From Pyrus communis (taxonomy: Eukaryota; Streptophyta; Magnoliopsida; Rosales; Rosaceae): a stretch of 64,000 nucleotides of DNA. The notes beneath the pieces were generated by a model. That model saw only the letters and a program-made list of their open reading frames with translations. It was not told where the DNA came from and searched no databases. Shown here in pieces: positions 62,641-64,000 of the stretch. The DNA is taken from assembly GCF_963583255.1 (NCBI RefSeq), contig NC_084806.1, positions 29,264,935-29,328,934 of the forward strand, in the 5' to 3' direction. Each line of letters starts with the position of its first letter. Within the stretch, counting starts at the first letter, position 1. The position numbers were made by a program, and so were the translations under genes.

Positions 62641-64000
62641 CAGGTGTGCCAACTCGCAATCGAGCTCAGACAGGCGAATAGAATAGATGTGGTGGTGGTG
62701 TTAAATATGCTACTGACTTATGCACCTGAGCAATTACGATCGAGGAAGGAACACATCCCTCGACCTTGGTTTCGAGAACCTAAAGATGAGATTACTATAT
62801 CACTACGAAATTCAATAATTGTTCGGGTTTCATTATGCTGAACACGAGGTAACCTGGTAACACCTTGCTTCACCAAGAAGCAAATGAGATGACCTTTTTA
62901 GGCGAAATAATTGGAAACTCTTCGCCCATCAAGACTTGGATGGATAACCAACCAACCAGAAGCAGTGTTTTTCACTTATCCAAACTAAAGATGTTTGATT
63001 CTACAACTTCATTGTTGTTAATCCAAATCAAAGAAGTCACCGGTGGCCAGCACAGAGTTGTTCACTTGTTCGAGAATTGAAGATGTGTTGACGGGAAGGT
63101 TAGGATAGTTAGTGTTTTGCTCAAGAGCGTGAGAAAGGTTCCATGTAGTGCGAGGTTTTTGACATGGAGCGTTTGAGTTGTTTGTTGAGTTGAATGGGGC
63201 TTTTAATGTTGCAGAGCATCCTTTATTTATAGGCGAGGCTTCCATGATAAACAAGCATGTGGAGGCAGGGTCTTGATGGGACTGTGTTTGCTCAACGTTT
63301 ACTTGAATATTCTTTTTATCCTTTCTTAACCAAAACTTCATCTACATTCATTTTTGACCTCTTTGATTCCAACTAGGATTATGAACCTAATCACCTTATG
63401 AGATTCATTCATCTTTATCCAACCACGTAGCCACTCTAATCCTTAGGATGATCCCTATTTATTCACAGCTTAGTCTGATTCTTGGCAATTTCGATTTGTG
63501 TAGGATTCGATTGAGCCACCGCATACTTAATCTTTTCACAGTCCTACCTCCATGAGGACTCGGTCGTACTGATCCTTTTCTTCGGCTAAAAGCCCATTAG
63601 CATGAAGGATATTTTCAGGACTAAGAACCATGGTCTTTGAGTCAACCCATATCGGCCCAAGCTGTAATTTTAGGCTTAAACAGAGGGGTTGCCATTTAGA
63701 AAAAAAGAATGACCTGCACTCGTTTCTTTGTGTTTCAAAGTGAAGATGACTAAAAAAAATATAGAAAGTTGGATGATATTTTTTAAGTAAATGTCCAAAA
63801 TAATCAAGAACACATGTCATGTGCACAACACATGACCTATTTTGGATGAAAGATTAACGGACTTTGGGTGAGATGTCAAATTAATGATTTTAGAAAGTTG
63901 GTATGACAAATCCCCTAAAATTTTAGTTCATATGGCAAATTGAAAAAATGTGTGAAAGTTCATATAACATTTCAAATATTCTCTTGCAAATATGACACGT
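62641..64000. other. Possible retroelement remnant, no gene
   Basis: Low-complexity open stretches on both strands but nothing with domain signal. CTTTATTTATAGGCGAGG near 63220 looks like an LTR TATA region. The element type and borders are not resolved, and the sequence runs off the window. Confidence 0.35.

Overview
The window is nuclear DNA from a flowering plant, almost certainly a woody eudicot. Evidence is GT-AG introns, chloroplast-targeted nuclear genes, plant-type Copia, Mutator, RTE-LINE and MITE elements, and AT-rich intergenic DNA. The density of repeats with GGATCC-type MITEs suggests Rosaceae (apple or pear group), but that is an impression and was not tested.

Five protein genes look intact. 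On the minus strand are GAPB (chloroplast GAPDH B subunit, 1036-3695, 9 exons) and a 161-residue putative chloroplast envelope protein (4413-6994, 5 exons). On the plus strand is TAF4/TAF4b, the TFIID subunit (11937-22217, 14 exons, 965 residues). Its intron 2 has been swollen to 4.3 kb by a LINE, an insertion into that LINE and two MITEs. On the minus strand again are ribophorin I/OST1 of the ER oligosaccharyltransferase (42080-45948, 10 exons, 610 residues) and the intronless GONST3-type Golgi nucleotide-sugar transporter (58698-59801). A tRNA-Trp(CCA) gene lies at 57553-57624 on the minus strand.

Three genes are broken. A DHHC S-acyltransferase copy (about 29300-31271) has several in-frame stops and GHHC at the catalytic site. 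An OEP21 copy (46456-48053) has frameshifts and a stop, and faces OST1 across a 508-bp interval. A LUC7-like fragment (59909-about 61690) has lost both its start and its second half and ends about 108 bp upstream of GONST3.

Most of the rest is mobile DNA: a decayed Copia element with perfect TAAAG target duplications (23612-28704); a 1.3-kb inverted-repeat element (31997-33337); an internally deleted Mutator transposase beside an MLO-like fragment (33600-35810); a two-LTR Copia element (36429-41405); a Copia with only its 3' LTR (48423-about 52370); and a large palindrome (52460-57375) split by a 3.05-kb solo LTR with TTGTA target duplications. The palindrome is the most unusual structure here. 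Its arms look like a duplicated 5' gene segment (untranslated region, exon, intron, exon) and, if transcribed, would make a long hairpin RNA.

The intact genes are ordinary housekeeping genes and do not form a pathway. The interest lies in how transposition and duplication have remodelled the spaces and introns between them. All exon boundaries were read by eye from splice consensus and protein-family knowledge, with no alignment or search.
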